64,000 bases of DNA from Streptomyces sp. NBC_01471 (GTDB lineage: Bacteria; Actinomycetota; Actinomycetes; Streptomycetales; Streptomycetaceae): NCBI RefSeq assembly GCF_041438865.1, contig NZ_CP109450.1, forward strand, positions 5,706,501-5,770,500, read 5' to 3'. Below, piece by piece: positions 49,687 to 59,564 of the stretch (position 1 is its first letter; each line of letters opens with the position of its first letter). A model generated the notes under the pieces. The model was given only the letters and a program-made list of their open reading frames with translations, was not told the origin of the DNA and did no database searches. The position numbers and the translations under genes are program-made.

Positions 49687-52140
49687 GTGGCAGCCAACCC
49701 CATCAACGACGCGGACCCGGTCCGCGAGGCCGCGGTCGAGGCCGCGCTCGGCACGCTCGATCTCGACACCAAGGCCCGGCTGCTCTCCGGGCAGGACTTC
49801 TGGAGCCTCCCGGCGATCCCGGAGATCGGACTGAAGTCCCTCGTCATGTCGGACGGCCCGATCGGGGTCCGCGGTGTGCGCTGGACCGCCGACGACCCGT
49901 CCATCGCCCTGCCGTCACCGACCGCCCTCGCGGCCACCTGGGACCCGGAGCTGGCCCGCAGGGCCGGGGTGCTGCTCGCCCAGGAAGCGCGGCGCAAGGG
50001 GGTCCACGTCCTGCTCGCGCCGACCGTCAACCTGCACCGCTCACCGCTCGGCGGGCGGCACTTCGAGTGCTACTCCGAGGATCCGTACCTCACCGGTGAG
50101 ATCGGCACGGGCTACGTCCGGGGTGTGCAGAGCGGCGGCGTCGGCACCACCGTCAAGCACTTCGTCGGCAACGACGCGGAGACCGACCGCTTCACCGTCG
50201 ACAACCTCATCGCCCCGCGCCCGCTGCGCGAGCTGTACCTGGCCCCCTTCGAGGCCATCGTCAGGAACGCCCACCCCTGGGGCATCATGACCGCGTACAA
50301 CTCGGTCAACGGCACGACGATGACCGAGCACCGCTACCTCGTGAACGAAGTCCTGCGCGGCGAGTGGCACTTCGACGGGTTCAACGTCTCGGACTGGACG
50401 GCCGCGCGCTCCACCGCCGGCGACATCGTCGGCGGCCTCGACGTCGCGATGCCGGGCCCGGCCACCCCGTACGGCGCACCGCTGGCCGCCGCCGTGCGGG
50501 CGGGCGAGGTCCCGGAGAGCGCGGTCGACGACGCGGTACGGAACGTCCTGCGGCTCGCCGCCCGGGTCGGCATCCTCGACGGCGCCCCGCCGGTCGTCAC
50601 CGACCTCCCGGCGGAGACGGACGGCCGTGAGCTGTCCCGCGAGATCGCCCGGCGCGCCTTCGTCCTCGTACGGAACGAGAGCGGCGCGCTGCCCCTCGAC
50701 GCGTCAAGGACCCGCAAGGTCGCGCTGATCGGCGCCGCCGCCCGCGACGCCCGCATCCTCGGCGGCGGCTCGGCCACCGTCTTCCCGACCCGGGTGGTCT
50801 CCCCGCTCGACGGGCTGGCCGCCGCACTCCCCGAGGGCGCCGTCAGCTACGCCCTGGGCGCCGACCCGAGCGGTCAACTGGCCGCGGCGGGGCAGGGTTT
50901 CGCCCTGCACGCCGTCTGCCGCGACAAGGCGGGGCGGATCCTCGGCACCGCATCGGTGCCCGGCGGACGCATCCAGTGGGTGGGTAGCGACCTGCCCGAC
51001 GGAGTGACCCACGAGGCGCTGCACACCATCGAGGTCAAGGGCACGTTCACGCCCAGGGAGAGCGGCGAGCACACCTTCGGCACCCGGGGGCTCGGCGGCT
51101 TCCGGCTCACGGTGGGCGACCAGGTCCTCTTCGACGGGAACGAGCTGCCGGCCGACGAGGGCGACCCGTTCGCCGCGGTCTTCGGCGCCCCCGTCGAGCG
51201 CGGCACCGCCACCCTCACCGCGGGGGAGTCGGTCGCCATCGCCCTGGAGTACACCGTGTTCAAGAGCGCCGGCTCCCGGCTCCAGGCCATCGGCTTCTCG
51301 CTCATGCACCGCGACCCGCAGCGCGACCCCGACGAGCTGATCGCCGAGGCCGTCGCCGCCGCCCGCGAGGCGGACACCGCCGTCGTGGTCGTGGCCACCA
51401 CCGAGGAGGTCGAGTCCGAGGGCTTCGACCGCACGGACCTGAGGCTCCCCGGCCGGCAGGACGACCTGGTCCGCGCCGTGGCCGCCGCCAACCCGAACAC
51501 GGTCGTCGTCGTCAACGCGGGCTCCCCGGTGGAGCTGCCCTGGCGCGGGGACGTGGCGGCGGTGCTGCTCAGCTGGTTCCCGGGCCAGGAGGGCGGCTCG
51601 GCCCTCGCCGACGTCCTGCTCGGAGCGGCGGAGCCGGGCGGGCGCCTGCCCACCACCTGGCCGGCTGTCCTGGCGGACGCCCCGGTCAGCAGGATCGAAC
51701 CGGAAGGCGGCGAACTCCCTTACGAGGAAGGTGTGTTCATCGGTTACCGGGCCTGGGACCGGGCCGGCACCACGCCCGCCTACCCCTTCGGCCACGGCCT
51801 GGGCTACACGGAGTGGAGCTACGAGTCCCTGGACGTGACCAGCACGGCCGCCACCGTCCGGATCCGCAACACCGGCACCCGCACCGGACGCGAAACGGTC
51901 CAGGTCTATGCCGCCCCCGCCGACCCCGGTACGGACCGGGCCGCCCGTCAGCTGGCCGGATTCGCCACCGTGGAAGCCGCGCCGGGGGAGACGGCGGAGG
52001 TGACCGTCGCACTCTCCGCGCGGGCCTTCGAGACCTGGGACGAGAAGGCCAACGCCTGGGAGCAGCGCCCCGGCAGCTACGAGATCCGCACCGGCCGCTC
52101 CCTCACGGACACCAGGCTGAGGGCCACGGTCACGTCCTGA
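49687..52140 (+). CDS. GH3 beta-glucosidase with PA14 domain
   Basis: The 817-residue enzyme starts at a GTG with GGAGG 7 bases upstream. The GH3 N-terminal domain holds the catalytic nucleophile Asp236 in NVSDW, and KH(F) and GRHFECYSEDP substrate-binding motifs. A PA14 domain (about residues 410-540) is inserted into the C-terminal sandwich, followed by the second GH3 half and a fibronectin-III-like domain. There is no signal peptide, so it acts in the cytoplasm on imported beta-glucosides or oligosaccharides. A divergent TetR gene likely controls it, and an aldose epimerase gene lies convergent. Confidence 0.95.
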   Translation: MAANPINDADPVREAAVEAALGTLDLDTKARLLSGQDFWSLPAIPEIGLKSLVMSDGPIGVRGVRWTADDPSIALPSPTALAATWDPELARRAGVLLAQEARRKGVHVLLAPTVNLHRSPLGGRHFECYSEDPYLTGEIGTGYVRGVQSGGVGTTVKHFVGNDAETDRFTVDNLIAPRPLRELYLAPFEAIVRNAHPWGIMTAYNSVNGTTMTEHRYLVNEVLRGEWHFDGFNVSDWTAARSTAGDIVGGLDVAMPGPATPYGAPLAAAVRAGEVPESAVDDAVRNVLRLAARVGILDGAPPVVTDLPAETDGRELSREIARRAFVLVRNESGALPLDASRTRKVALIGAAARDARILGGGSATVFPTRVVSPLDGLAAALPEGAVSYALGADPSGQLAAAGQGFALHAVCRDKAGRILGTASVPGGRIQWVGSDLPDGVTHEALHTIEVKGTFTPRESGEHTFGTRGLGGFRLTVGDQVLFDGNELPADEGDPFAAVFGAPVERGTATLTAGESVAIALEYTVFKSAGSRLQAIGFSLMHRDPQRDPDELIAEAVAAAREADTAVVVVATTEEVESEGFDRTDLRLPGRQDDLVRAVAAANPNTVVVVNAGSPVELPWRGDVAAVLLSWFPGQEGGSALADVLLGAAEPGGRLPTTWPAVLADAPVSRIEPEGGELPYEEGVFIGYRAWDRAGTTPAYPFGHGLGYTEWSYESLDVTSTAATVRIRNTGTRTGRETVQVYAAPADPGTDRAARQLAGFATVEAAPGETAEVTVALSARAFETWDEKANAWEQRPGSYEIRTGRSLTDTRLRATVTS

Positions 52141-52146
52141 CGGACC

Positions 52147-52172
52147 GGCGCTCCTCCGCACGGGGGAGCGCC
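52147..52172. terminator. terminator between convergent GH3 and epimerase genes
   Basis: GGCGCTCC and GGAGCGCC pair perfectly, extended by further weaker pairs, in the 45-base gap between the two convergent stops. Confidence 0.65.
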
Positions 52173-52185
52173 GCCGTACGGACAC

Positions 52186-53166
52186 CTACCGCGCCGAGAA
52201 CCCGTACACCGTCTCGGAGACGAACGCGTCCCCCGGCCGGAGCACCGCACCGGGGAACTCCGGCCGGTTGGGCGCGTCGGGGAAGCGCTGGGTCTCCAGC
52301 GCGATCCCGGCGCCCGGCCCGTACGGCCCGTCGTCGATGTGGTCACCGGTGTAGAGCTGGAGGCCCGGCTCGCCGGTCGTGACGGTCAGTACCCGTCCCG
52401 ACACCGGGTCCGACAGTTCGGCCGCCTCGGCGCCGTCACCGTCGAGCACGTAGTTGTGGTCGTAGCCGAGGCCCACCTTCCGGGCCTGCCGGAAGTCGAA
52501 GCGCGTCCCCGCCACCGGCGCCGTCCCGCCGGTCGGGATCAGCTCCGCGTCCACGGGCGTCACCCGCGAGGCGCCGATCCGCAGTTCGTGCCCGGCCGCG
52601 CTGCCGGAGCCCGCGCCGGCCAGGTTCCAGTACGAGTGGTTGGTCAGGCTCACCACGGTCGGCGCGTCCGTCGTCGCCTCGTACCGGATCCGCAGCGCAC
52701 CGCTCTCCGTCAGGCCGTACGTCACGGAGACGGCCAGCCGTCCAGGGAAGCCCTCCTCGCCGTCCGGGCTGACCCGGGAGAGCCGCACCCCGTGCCCGGT
52801 CGCCTCCGCCTCCCAGATCCGTTTGTCGAACCCCCGGTCGCCGCCGTGCAGGCTGTGCGGCGGGTTGTTGCGGGGCAGCTGGTACCTCCGCCCGTCGAGC
52901 TCGAAGGAACCGCCCGCGATGCGGTTCGCGTACCGCCCGATCAGCGCCCCGAAGTACGGCCCGGGGGAGGCCAGATACCCGGCCAGGTCCGGGAACCCCA
53001 GCGCCACTGCGGCCACCGCGCCCGCCCGGTCGGGCACCTCGACCGACTGCACGATCCCGCCGTAGGTGAGCACGCGCACCCGCGTACCGCCGCGCTCCAG
53101 GGTCCAGCGGTGGACTGGTGTGCCGTCACCGAGACGGCCGAAGGGCTCCGGCTGCGCGCTGCTCAT
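52186..53166 (-). CDS. galM: aldose 1-epimerase
   Basis: The 326-residue enzyme interconverts alpha and beta anomers of aldoses. GRYANRIAGGSFELDG binds the sugar, NNPPHSLHGG carries the first catalytic His, LTNHSYWNLAG the second, and a late ETQRFPDAPN the catalytic Glu region. The start is an ATG at 53166. It lies downstream of and in the same direction as the SGNH lipoprotein gene, with 9 bases between, and is convergent with the GH3 gene; anomerisation fits beta-glucoside use. Confidence 0.93.
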   Translation of the reverse strand: MSSAQPEPFGRLGDGTPVHRWTLERGGTRVRVLTYGGIVQSVEVPDRAGAVAAVALGFPDLAGYLASPGPYFGALIGRYANRIAGGSFELDGRRYQLPRNNPPHSLHGGDRGFDKRIWEAEATGHGVRLSRVSPDGEEGFPGRLAVSVTYGLTESGALRIRYEATTDAPTVVSLTNHSYWNLAGAGSGSAAGHELRIGASRVTPVDAELIPTGGTAPVAGTRFDFRQARKVGLGYDHNYVLDGDGAEAAELSDPVSGRVLTVTTGEPGLQLYTGDHIDDGPYGPGAGIALETQRFPDAPNRPEFPGAVLRPGDAFVSETVYGFSAR

Positions 53167-53175
53167 GAGCGGACC

Positions 53176-54072
53176 CTACGCCGGGGGCCGCACGGCCGTG
53201 ATGGCGCGGTACGCGATCTCCGCCAGCCGCTCCTGGCCGTCCCTGCCCGGGTGGAACCAGTCCCAGTGGCTCAGTTGCGCCCCGGTGAAGCGGAACCCGA
53301 AGACCGCCCCGCCGTCGTACCGGCAGTGCGTGTCGGCGGCGCACACGTCCTTGAGGACGGTGTTGTACGCGACGACCCGCTTCTGTACGGCGTCCCGCCG
53401 CCGCACGGCCGCCGGGTCCACCGCGTCCGCGTCCCGCAGCATCGAGGCGCAGAACCCCAGCTTCCAGATCTCCTTGCCCAGCGGGTTGCCGCGCCCCTGC
53501 GACCACAGCCGCTTCAGGTCCGGAACGCTCGACACATAGACCTCGCTCATGGGCAGTGCCGTGCGAAAACGTTTCAGCGCCGTCGCAAACGATGTTCGGA
53601 ATTCATCCACCGGTGTCATGTGCGAAACCGAGTCCCGGCACGCGTCATTGGCACCTGCCATGATCGTCAGCAACTCGGGCCGGTGCGCCGCCGCGGCGGC
53701 GATCTGGCCCGGCACATCGGCCATCCGGGCCCCGGTCCTGGCGTCGTTCCAGGCCTTCTTCACACCGAGCCGGGAGACCAGACTCCGTACCCGGGCGTCC
53801 GAACCGGTCGCCCAGGACACCGCGGGACAGTCCGAGAGCACCGAACAGGCGTCGAAGCCCCGGGTGATGGAGTCGCCCACCGCGGCGACCGAGCGGGGGG
53901 ACCTGTCCCAGGTCGGGGCGGGTGGGGGCGACGCGCTGCGATGGGCCTGCGCACGATTCGCGCCACTGTCGGAAGAGTCACAGCCGGCCAGCGCGCCGAG
54001 CGGGAGGACGAGCGCCGCCGTCAGCGCCGCGACAGCGGTGCGGCCACGGCGGCTCCGGCGGGATTCCGGCAT
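53176..54072 (-). CDS. SGNH/GDSL-family lipoprotein hydrolase
   Basis: The 298-residue protein has a lipoprotein signal peptide with lipobox ALAGC. The mature part contains the block-I motif VAAVGDSITRG with the nucleophile Ser, the MAGANDAC block (Asn) and a C-terminal DWFHPG with the catalytic Asp and His. GGAGGG 8 bases upstream supports the ATG at 54072. It is probably a surface-anchored esterase or lipase. Four further cysteines could form disulfides. The aldose epimerase follows 9 bases downstream, so they may share an mRNA. Confidence 0.92.
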   Translation of the reverse strand: MPESRRSRRGRTAVAALTAALVLPLGALAGCDSSDSGANRAQAHRSASPPPAPTWDRSPRSVAAVGDSITRGFDACSVLSDCPAVSWATGSDARVRSLVSRLGVKKAWNDARTGARMADVPGQIAAAAAHRPELLTIMAGANDACRDSVSHMTPVDEFRTSFATALKRFRTALPMSEVYVSSVPDLKRLWSQGRGNPLGKEIWKLGFCASMLRDADAVDPAAVRRRDAVQKRVVAYNTVLKDVCAADTHCRYDGGAVFGFRFTGAQLSHWDWFHPGRDGQERLAEIAYRAITAVRPPA

Positions 54073-54361
54073 CCTCTGCACCCTCCAAGTGGCCGACCCG
54101 GGCGTCCTGCCGAGTGAAAGCTGTGTGTTCAACGGGGCTCGGACCGACAGTACGTCACACGAGTGAGGCCGCCGCACGGTAGTTTTTCCACGTCGAACCA
54201 GTGGCAACTTCGCCCACCAGCGACTCCGGTAAATTACATCACGTCACATACTGTCCCATTTCAGGAGATTAACTCCCGATGCTGTTTACTGTTGCACCCC
54301 GGGGCAGAACGGGCGAGAGGCCGCTGGGGAAGGCGTACCTCGAACCGCACTGGAGGTCCCG

Positions 54362-54856
54362 GTGACGACACGTGGAGTTCTGTATCTGCACTCCGCACCA
54401 CGCGCGCTGTGCCCGCACGTTGAGTGGGCCGTGGCGGGCGTTCTGGGTGCGCGGGTGAACCTCGACTGGATCAGGCAGCCCGCCTCTCCCGGTACCTGGA
54501 GATCCGAATTCTCCTGGAAGGGCGGCACGGGCACCGCGTCCCAGCTCGCCTCCGCACTGCGTGGCTGGAATCTGCTGCGCTTCGAAGTGACGTCCGAACC
54601 GTGCCCTTCGGCCGAGGGCGAGCGCTACAGCGCCACGCCCGAGCTGGGCATCTTCCACGCCGTCACCGGAATCCACGGCGACATCCTGATCCCCGAGGAC
54701 CGGCTGCGGGCCGCACTGGCCCGTTCACTGGGCGGCGAGAGCGACCTGGAGGCCGAGATCGCCCGCCTGCTCGGCAAGCCGTGGGACGACGAACTGGAGC
54801 CCTTCAGGTACGCCGGCGAGGGAGCCCCGGTGCGCTGGCTGCACCAGGTCGTCTGA
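54362..54856 (+). CDS. DUF3145 protein
   Basis: The 164-residue protein belongs to DUF3145, an actinobacterial family of unknown function: TRGVLYLHSAPRALCPHVEWA at the start, a WNLLRFEV strand in the middle, and RWLHQVV at the end. It begins at a GTG with GGAGG 5 bases upstream. A 289-base upstream region carries an AT-rich stretch around 54190-54290 that should hold the promoter. It commonly lies near the fatty-acid cluster in Streptomyces. Confidence 0.9.
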   Translation: MTTRGVLYLHSAPRALCPHVEWAVAGVLGARVNLDWIRQPASPGTWRSEFSWKGGTGTASQLASALRGWNLLRFEVTSEPCPSAEGERYSATPELGIFHAVTGIHGDILIPEDRLRAALARSLGGESDLEAEIARLLGKPWDDELEPFRYAGEGAPVRWLHQVV

Positions 54857-54919
54857 GGCCATGCGTTTGGACCAGGCCCGGTCCGGACGACAGGCCCCGA
54901 TCCGCCTTACGGTGGGGGC

Positions 54920-55795
54920 ATGGCTGACAACACCTCAGTAGCTGTCCTCGGTACGGGCATCATGGGCGCCGCGATGGCCCGCAACCTCTGCCGCGCCGGG
55001 CTGGACGTCCGCGTCTGGAACCGGACCCGGTCCAAGGCCGAGCCCCTGGCCGACGTGGGCGCACGCGTCACCGGCACGCCCGGCGAGGCCGTCGCGGGCG
55101 CGGACGTCGTGATCACCATGCTGTACGACGGCGCGGCGGCGCTCGACGCGATGACCGCGGCCGGGCCCTCACTGAGCGCCGGGACGGTCTGGCTCCAGTC
55201 CACGACAGCGGGCACCGAGGGGCTCCTTCCGCTGGCGGCGCTGGCCAGGCAGCACGGGCTGGTCTTCGTGGACGCGCCGGTCCTGGGCACCAAGGCCCCG
55301 GCGGAGAGCGGGCAGCTCACGGTCCTGGCGGCCGGACCCGGCTCCGTACGCGACGACGTCGCTCCCGTCCTGGACGCCGTCGGCTCCCGTACGGTCTGGG
55401 TCGGCGAGGACGGCACGACGGGAGCGGCCACCCGCCTCAAACTGGTCTGCAACAGCTGGGTGCTGGCCCTCACCCACGGCACGGCCGAGGCACTCGCGCT
55501 GGCGGCCGGTCTCGGCGTGGACCCCGCGAGCTTCCTGGGCGCGGTCGGCGGCGGCTCGCTCGACTGCGGCTATCTGCACCTCAAGGCGCAGACGATCCTC
55601 ACCGAGGACTACACCCCGAGCTTCTCGGTCACCACGGCGGCGAAGGACGCCCGTCTGATCGTCGAGGCGGGGCGCGCGGCGGGCGTGCGGCTGGACGTGG
55701 CCGCCGCGGGCGGCGAGCGCTTCCGCCGGGCCGAGGCGCTGGGGCACGGCGACGACGACATGGCCGCGTCGTACTTCGCGAGTTTCGAGGCCTGA
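54920..55795 (+). CDS. 3-hydroxyisobutyrate-dehydrogenase-like NAD(P) oxidoreductase
   Basis: The 291-residue enzyme has the Rossmann motif VLGTGIMGAAMARNL at the start, the substrate-binding stretch FVDAPVLGTKAPAESGQL, and the likely catalytic Lys in RLKLVCNSWVL. It belongs to the beta-hydroxyacid dehydrogenase family that includes tartronate-semialdehyde reductase and imine reductases. The WNRTRSK after the first strand points to NADP(H). The natural substrate cannot be assigned. It is convergent with fabF across a strong terminator. Confidence 0.88.
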   Translation: MADNTSVAVLGTGIMGAAMARNLCRAGLDVRVWNRTRSKAEPLADVGARVTGTPGEAVAGADVVITMLYDGAAALDAMTAAGPSLSAGTVWLQSTTAGTEGLLPLAALARQHGLVFVDAPVLGTKAPAESGQLTVLAAGPGSVRDDVAPVLDAVGSRTVWVGEDGTTGAATRLKLVCNSWVLALTHGTAEALALAAGLGVDPASFLGAVGGGSLDCGYLHLKAQTILTEDYTPSFSVTTAAKDARLIVEAGRAAGVRLDVAAAGGERFRRAEALGHGDDDMAASYFASFEA

Positions 55796-55805
55796 GGCGG
55801 AGCGG

Positions 55806-55854
55806 AACGCACAGGCCCGCCGCTCCCGGACGGGGAGGGGCGGGCCTGTGCGTT
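55806..55854. terminator. strong bidirectional terminator for the fab operon
   Basis: AACGCACAGGCCCGCC and GGCGGGCCTGTGCGTT form a perfect 16-bp stem around a 17-base loop between convergent genes. Confidence 0.85.
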
Positions 55855-55869
55855 ACGGGCGCCGGGTGA

Positions 55870-57132
55870 TCAGACGGAGCGGAACGCCAGCATCACGTTG
55901 TGGCCGCCGAACCCGAACGAGTTGTTGACCGCGGAGATCGGACCCTCCGGCAGCGTCCGCGGCTTGTCCCGCACGATGTCCGCTTCGACCTCTTCGTCGA
56001 GATCGACGATGTTGATGGTCGGCGGGGCCGTGCGGTGGTACAGCGCGAGCACCGTGGCGACGGTCTCGATGCCGCCCGCGCCGCCGAGCAGGTGCCCGGT
56101 CATCGACTTCGTCGCGGAGATCGCGACGTGGTCGAGGTCGTCGCCCAGCACCTGGCGGAGCGCCTTGATCTCCGCGACGTCACCCTGCGGGGTCGACGTG
56201 GCGTGCGCGTTGACGTGCACGACCTCGGAGGGCTTCAGGTCGGTGGTCTCCAGCATGTGCCGCAGCGCCGCCGCGATACCGCGACCGGTCGGCTCCGGCT
56301 GTGCGATGTGGTGGGCGTCCGAGGACAGGCCCTGGCCCACCAGCTCGCAGTAGACCCTGGCGCCGCGCGCGGCGGCGTGCTCGGCCGACTCCAGGACCAC
56401 GATGCCGGCGCCCTCGCCGAGTACGAAGCCGTCGCGGCCCTTGTCGTACGGGCGGGAGGCACCCTCGGGGTCCTCGTTGTTCTTGGACATCGCCATCATG
56501 TTGGCGAAGGCCGCGATGGGCAGCGGGTGGATGGTCGCCTCGGTGCCACCGGCGACGACGACGTCGGCACGGCCTGAGCGGATCATCTCGGCCGCGTAGC
56601 CGACCGCCTCGGCGCCGGACGCGCACGCGCTGACCAGCGCGTGGACACCCGCCTGCGCGCCGAGTTCGAGCCCGACGTTCGCGGACGGGCCGTTCGGCAT
56701 GAGCATGGGGACGGTGTGCGGGGAGACGCGGCGTACGCCCTTCTCCTTGAGCACGTCGTACTGGTCGAGCAGGGTGGTGATGCCGCCGATACCGGAGGCG
56801 ACGACCGCGCCGAGGCGCTCGGGGCGGATGGCGTCGTCCTCGCCGGCCTTCGCGGTGAAGCCCGCGTCGGACCAGGCCTCACGGGCCGCGATCACGGCGA
56901 ACTGGGCCGAGCGGTCCAGCTTGCGGGCGAGGGGGCGCGCCAGGACCTCGCTCGGGTCGACAGCCACCGGGGCGGCGATGCGGACCGGGAGCTCGGCGAA
57001 GCGCTCGCCGGTGAGCGGCTTGACGCCGGAACGGCCTGCGAGCAGACCGTCCCAGGTCGAAGCGCTGTCGCCACCCAGCGGTGTGGTTGCGCCGATACCG
57101 GTGACGACCACGGTGCGATTGGTCGGGCTCAC
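55870..57132 (-). CDS. fabF: beta-ketoacyl-ACP synthase II
   Basis: The 420-residue enzyme condenses malonyl-ACP with the growing acyl chain. Catalytic Cys170 is in VSACASGAEA, with the two His in VNAHATSTPQGD and TGHLLGGAGG. The start is a GTG. It ends the fabD-fabH-acpP-fabF operon, an arrangement conserved in Streptomyces where the cluster makes branched-chain fatty acids, and lies 75 bases after acpP. Confidence 0.96.
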   Translation of the reverse strand: MSPTNRTVVVTGIGATTPLGGDSASTWDGLLAGRSGVKPLTGERFAELPVRIAAPVAVDPSEVLARPLARKLDRSAQFAVIAAREAWSDAGFTAKAGEDDAIRPERLGAVVASGIGGITTLLDQYDVLKEKGVRRVSPHTVPMLMPNGPSANVGLELGAQAGVHALVSACASGAEAVGYAAEMIRSGRADVVVAGGTEATIHPLPIAAFANMMAMSKNNEDPEGASRPYDKGRDGFVLGEGAGIVVLESAEHAAARGARVYCELVGQGLSSDAHHIAQPEPTGRGIAAALRHMLETTDLKPSEVVHVNAHATSTPQGDVAEIKALRQVLGDDLDHVAISATKSMTGHLLGGAGGIETVATVLALYHRTAPPTINIVDLDEEVEADIVRDKPRTLPEGPISAVNNSFGFGGHNVMLAFRSV

Positions 57133-57207
57133 TGGAATTTCTTCTCCACGTGTAGAGGGATCTGAATCACGGCGCCACCGCCGGGTGGCGTCAGCCGCGG
57201 GCCTGGG

Positions 57208-57456
57208 TCAGGCCTGGTGCTTCAGGATGTAATCGGCAGCGTCGCCGACGGTCTTGAGGTTCTTGACGTCGTCGTCCGGGATCTTGACCTCGAAGCGCTC
57301 TTCGGCGGCGACGACGACCTCGACCATGGACAGCGAGTCGACGTCCAGGTCGTCGGTGAAGGACTTGTCCAGCTGGACGTCCTCGACCGGGATGCCGGCG
57401 ATCTCGTTGACGATCTCGGCGAGACCTTCGAGGATCTCTTCCTGAGTGGCGGCCAT
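57208..57456 (-). CDS. acpP: acyl carrier protein
   Basis: The 82-residue acidic protein carries the 4'-phosphopantetheine site Ser41 in DVDSLSMVEVV. It shuttles acyl intermediates among the fatty-acid synthase enzymes. It lies between fabH and fabF, as in other Streptomyces, and the translation has normal length. Confidence 0.97.
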   Translation of the reverse strand: MAATQEEILEGLAEIVNEIAGIPVEDVQLDKSFTDDLDVDSLSMVEVVVAAEERFEVKIPDDDVKNLKTVGDAADYILKHQA

Positions 57457-57537
57457 GATGGCGCTCCTTCGGTGTGTAGCGGTGTGGGTCGGGGTCTTCT
57501 GGGGGTGTGCGGGCGAACCGGATTCCTCCGGAATGCC

Positions 57538-58542
57538 CTAGGGGAGGGTAACGACAGTCGCGGCGTAGACGAGACCCGCCCCGAAGCCGATGACCAGCGC
57601 GGTGTCGCCGCTCTTCGCCTGACCGGTCGCCAGGAGCCGCTCCATCGCAAGCGGAATCGAGGCCGCGGAGGTGTTGCCGGTGGTCTCGACGTCACGGGCG
57701 ACCGTGACATGGTCCGGCAGCTTGAGGGTCTTCACCATCGAGTCGATGATCCGCATGTTGGCCTGGTGCGGGATGAAGACGTCCAGGTCGGCCGCGGCGA
57801 TACCGGCCGCGTCCAGGGCCTGCTGGGCGACCTTGGCCATCTCGAACACGGCCCAGCGGAAGACCGCCTGGCCCTCCTGCGTGATGGCGGGGAACTTGTC
57901 GCGGCCCTTGCCGTCGCGGTAGTCCGACCACGGCACGGTCTGCTTGATCGTCTCGGACTTGTCGCCCTCCGAGCCCCATACCGTGGGGCCTATGTGCGGC
58001 TCCTTGGACGGGCCGACGACGACCGCGCCCGCGCCGTCGCCGAAGAGGAAGGCCGTCGCGCGGTCCTCCAGGTCGGTGAGGTCGCTGAGCCGCTCGACGC
58101 CGATGACCAGCACGTACTCGGCGGAACCCTCGACGACCATGCCCTTGGCGAGCGTCAGTCCGTAGCCGAAACCGGCGCAGCCCGCCGAGATGTCGAAGGC
58201 GGGCGCCTTCTCGGTGCCGAGCCGGAAGGCGATCTCGGTCGCGATGGCCGGCGTCTGTGCGAAGTGCGAGACCGTCGACACGACCACGGCGCCGATCCGG
58301 TCGGCGGTGATCCCGGCGTCGGCGATGGCCTTGCCGGAGGCCTCGATGGACATCGCGGCCACGGTCTCCTCGTCCGACGCCCAGTGGCGGGTCGCGATGC
58401 CGGAGCGGGAGCGGATCCACTCGTCGGACGAGTCGATCGTCTCCAGGATCACCTCGTTGGGCACGACCCGGGTCGGCCGGTAGCCGCCGACCCCCATGAT
58501 CCGTGCGTACGGGGCGCCCTGGCTGGGCTTGATCTTCGCCAT
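57538..58542 (-). CDS. fabH: beta-ketoacyl-ACP synthase III
   Basis: The 334-residue enzyme starts fatty-acid synthesis by condensing acyl-CoA with malonyl-ACP; Streptomyces enzymes favour branched starters. Cys122 in SAGCAGFGYG, His in FIPHQAN and Asn in TGNTSAAS form the triad. It follows fabD by 15 bases and precedes acpP by 81. Confidence 0.96.
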   Translation of the reverse strand: MAKIKPSQGAPYARIMGVGGYRPTRVVPNEVILETIDSSDEWIRSRSGIATRHWASDEETVAAMSIEASGKAIADAGITADRIGAVVVSTVSHFAQTPAIATEIAFRLGTEKAPAFDISAGCAGFGYGLTLAKGMVVEGSAEYVLVIGVERLSDLTDLEDRATAFLFGDGAGAVVVGPSKEPHIGPTVWGSEGDKSETIKQTVPWSDYRDGKGRDKFPAITQEGQAVFRWAVFEMAKVAQQALDAAGIAAADLDVFIPHQANMRIIDSMVKTLKLPDHVTVARDVETTGNTSAASIPLAMERLLATGQAKSGDTALVIGFGAGLVYAATVVTLP

Positions 58543-58557
58543 GCTCTCTCGGGCTCC

Positions 58558-59502
58558 TTAGGCCCCCGCCGCGTCAGCGGCAGGTGATTGGGTCTCGGCG
58601 ATGAGGGCGCGAGCCGCGTCGAGGTCGTCGGGTGTCTTGAGCGCCAGCGTCCGCACACCGGGCATGGCGCGCTTGGCGATGCCCACCAGCGTGCCACCGG
58701 GGCAGACCTCGATGAGCGCGGTCGTGCCCAGCTTCAGCGCGGTCTCCATGCACAGATCCCAGCGGACCGGGTTCGAGACCTGGTTGACCAGCCGGGCGAC
58801 GACGTCGGCACCGGTCGTGACCACCTCGCCGTCGGCGTTCGAGAGGTACGGGACGGCCGGGTCGGCGACGACCAGGTCCTGCGCGGCCCTGCCGAGTCCG
58901 GCGACCGCCGGAGCCATGTGGTGCGTGTGGAAGGCACCGGCCACCTTGAGCGGCATGACCCGGCGCACGCCGTCGGGCTTGTCGTCGACGAGCGCGGCGA
59001 TCTGCTCGGCGGTGCCCGCGGCGACGATCTGGCCGGCGCCGTTCACGTTCGCCGGGGTCAGCCCGAGCTTCTCCAGATGCGGGACCACGGTTCCGGGGTC
59101 GCCGCCGAGCAGCGCGGCCATCCCGGTCTCCGTGACGGCCGCGGCCTCGGCCATGGCCAGTCCGCGGGTCCGTACGAAACCGAGCGCCGACGCTTCGTCG
59201 AGGACGCCCGCGAAAGCCGCGGCCGTGATCTCGCCGACGCTGTGTCCTGCGACGGCGCCGGGCACGAAGTCGCCCAGCGCGGAAGCGGACAGCAGGCCGG
59301 CCGCGACCAGCAGCGGCTGGGCGACCGCGGTGTCGCGGATGGTGTCCGCGTCGGCCTTCGTGCCGTAGTGGGCAAGGTCGAGCCCGATGGCGTCCGACCA
59401 CGCGGCGACGCGGTCGGCGGCACCGGGAAGTTCGAGCCAGGGAGTCAGGAAGCCGGGCGTCTGAGCGCCTTGGCCGGGAGCGACGAGTACGAGCACCCTC
59501 AC
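58558..59502 (-). CDS. fabD: malonyl-CoA:ACP transacylase
   Basis: The 314-residue enzyme loads malonyl groups on ACP. The nucleophile Ser88 is in GHSVGE, preceded by the oxyanion motif APGQGAQ at the N-terminus, and the catalytic His is in GAFHTHHM. The GTG at 59502 is chosen since the conserved sequence begins here and AAGAGAG lies just upstream; a longer frame reads into the fasR region. It is the first enzyme gene of the operon. Confidence 0.95.
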   Translation of the reverse strand: MRVLVLVAPGQGAQTPGFLTPWLELPGAADRVAAWSDAIGLDLAHYGTKADADTIRDTAVAQPLLVAAGLLSASALGDFVPGAVAGHSVGEITAAAFAGVLDEASALGFVRTRGLAMAEAAAVTETGMAALLGGDPGTVVPHLEKLGLTPANVNGAGQIVAAGTAEQIAALVDDKPDGVRRVMPLKVAGAFHTHHMAPAVAGLGRAAQDLVVADPAVPYLSNADGEVVTTGADVVARLVNQVSNPVRWDLCMETALKLGTTALIEVCPGGTLVGIAKRAMPGVRTLALKTPDDLDAARALIAETQSPAADAAGA

Positions 59503-59564
59503 ACTCTCTCTTGTGGACGGCTCCGGACGCCCGTGGGGACAGGGACGAAGAACCGTCGGGGTAA

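Noticed and set aside
52339..54117. Rightward frame opposite the epimerase and SGNH genes
   Set aside because: It spans two real leftward genes and has an Arg/Val/Gly-rich composition without a family match.
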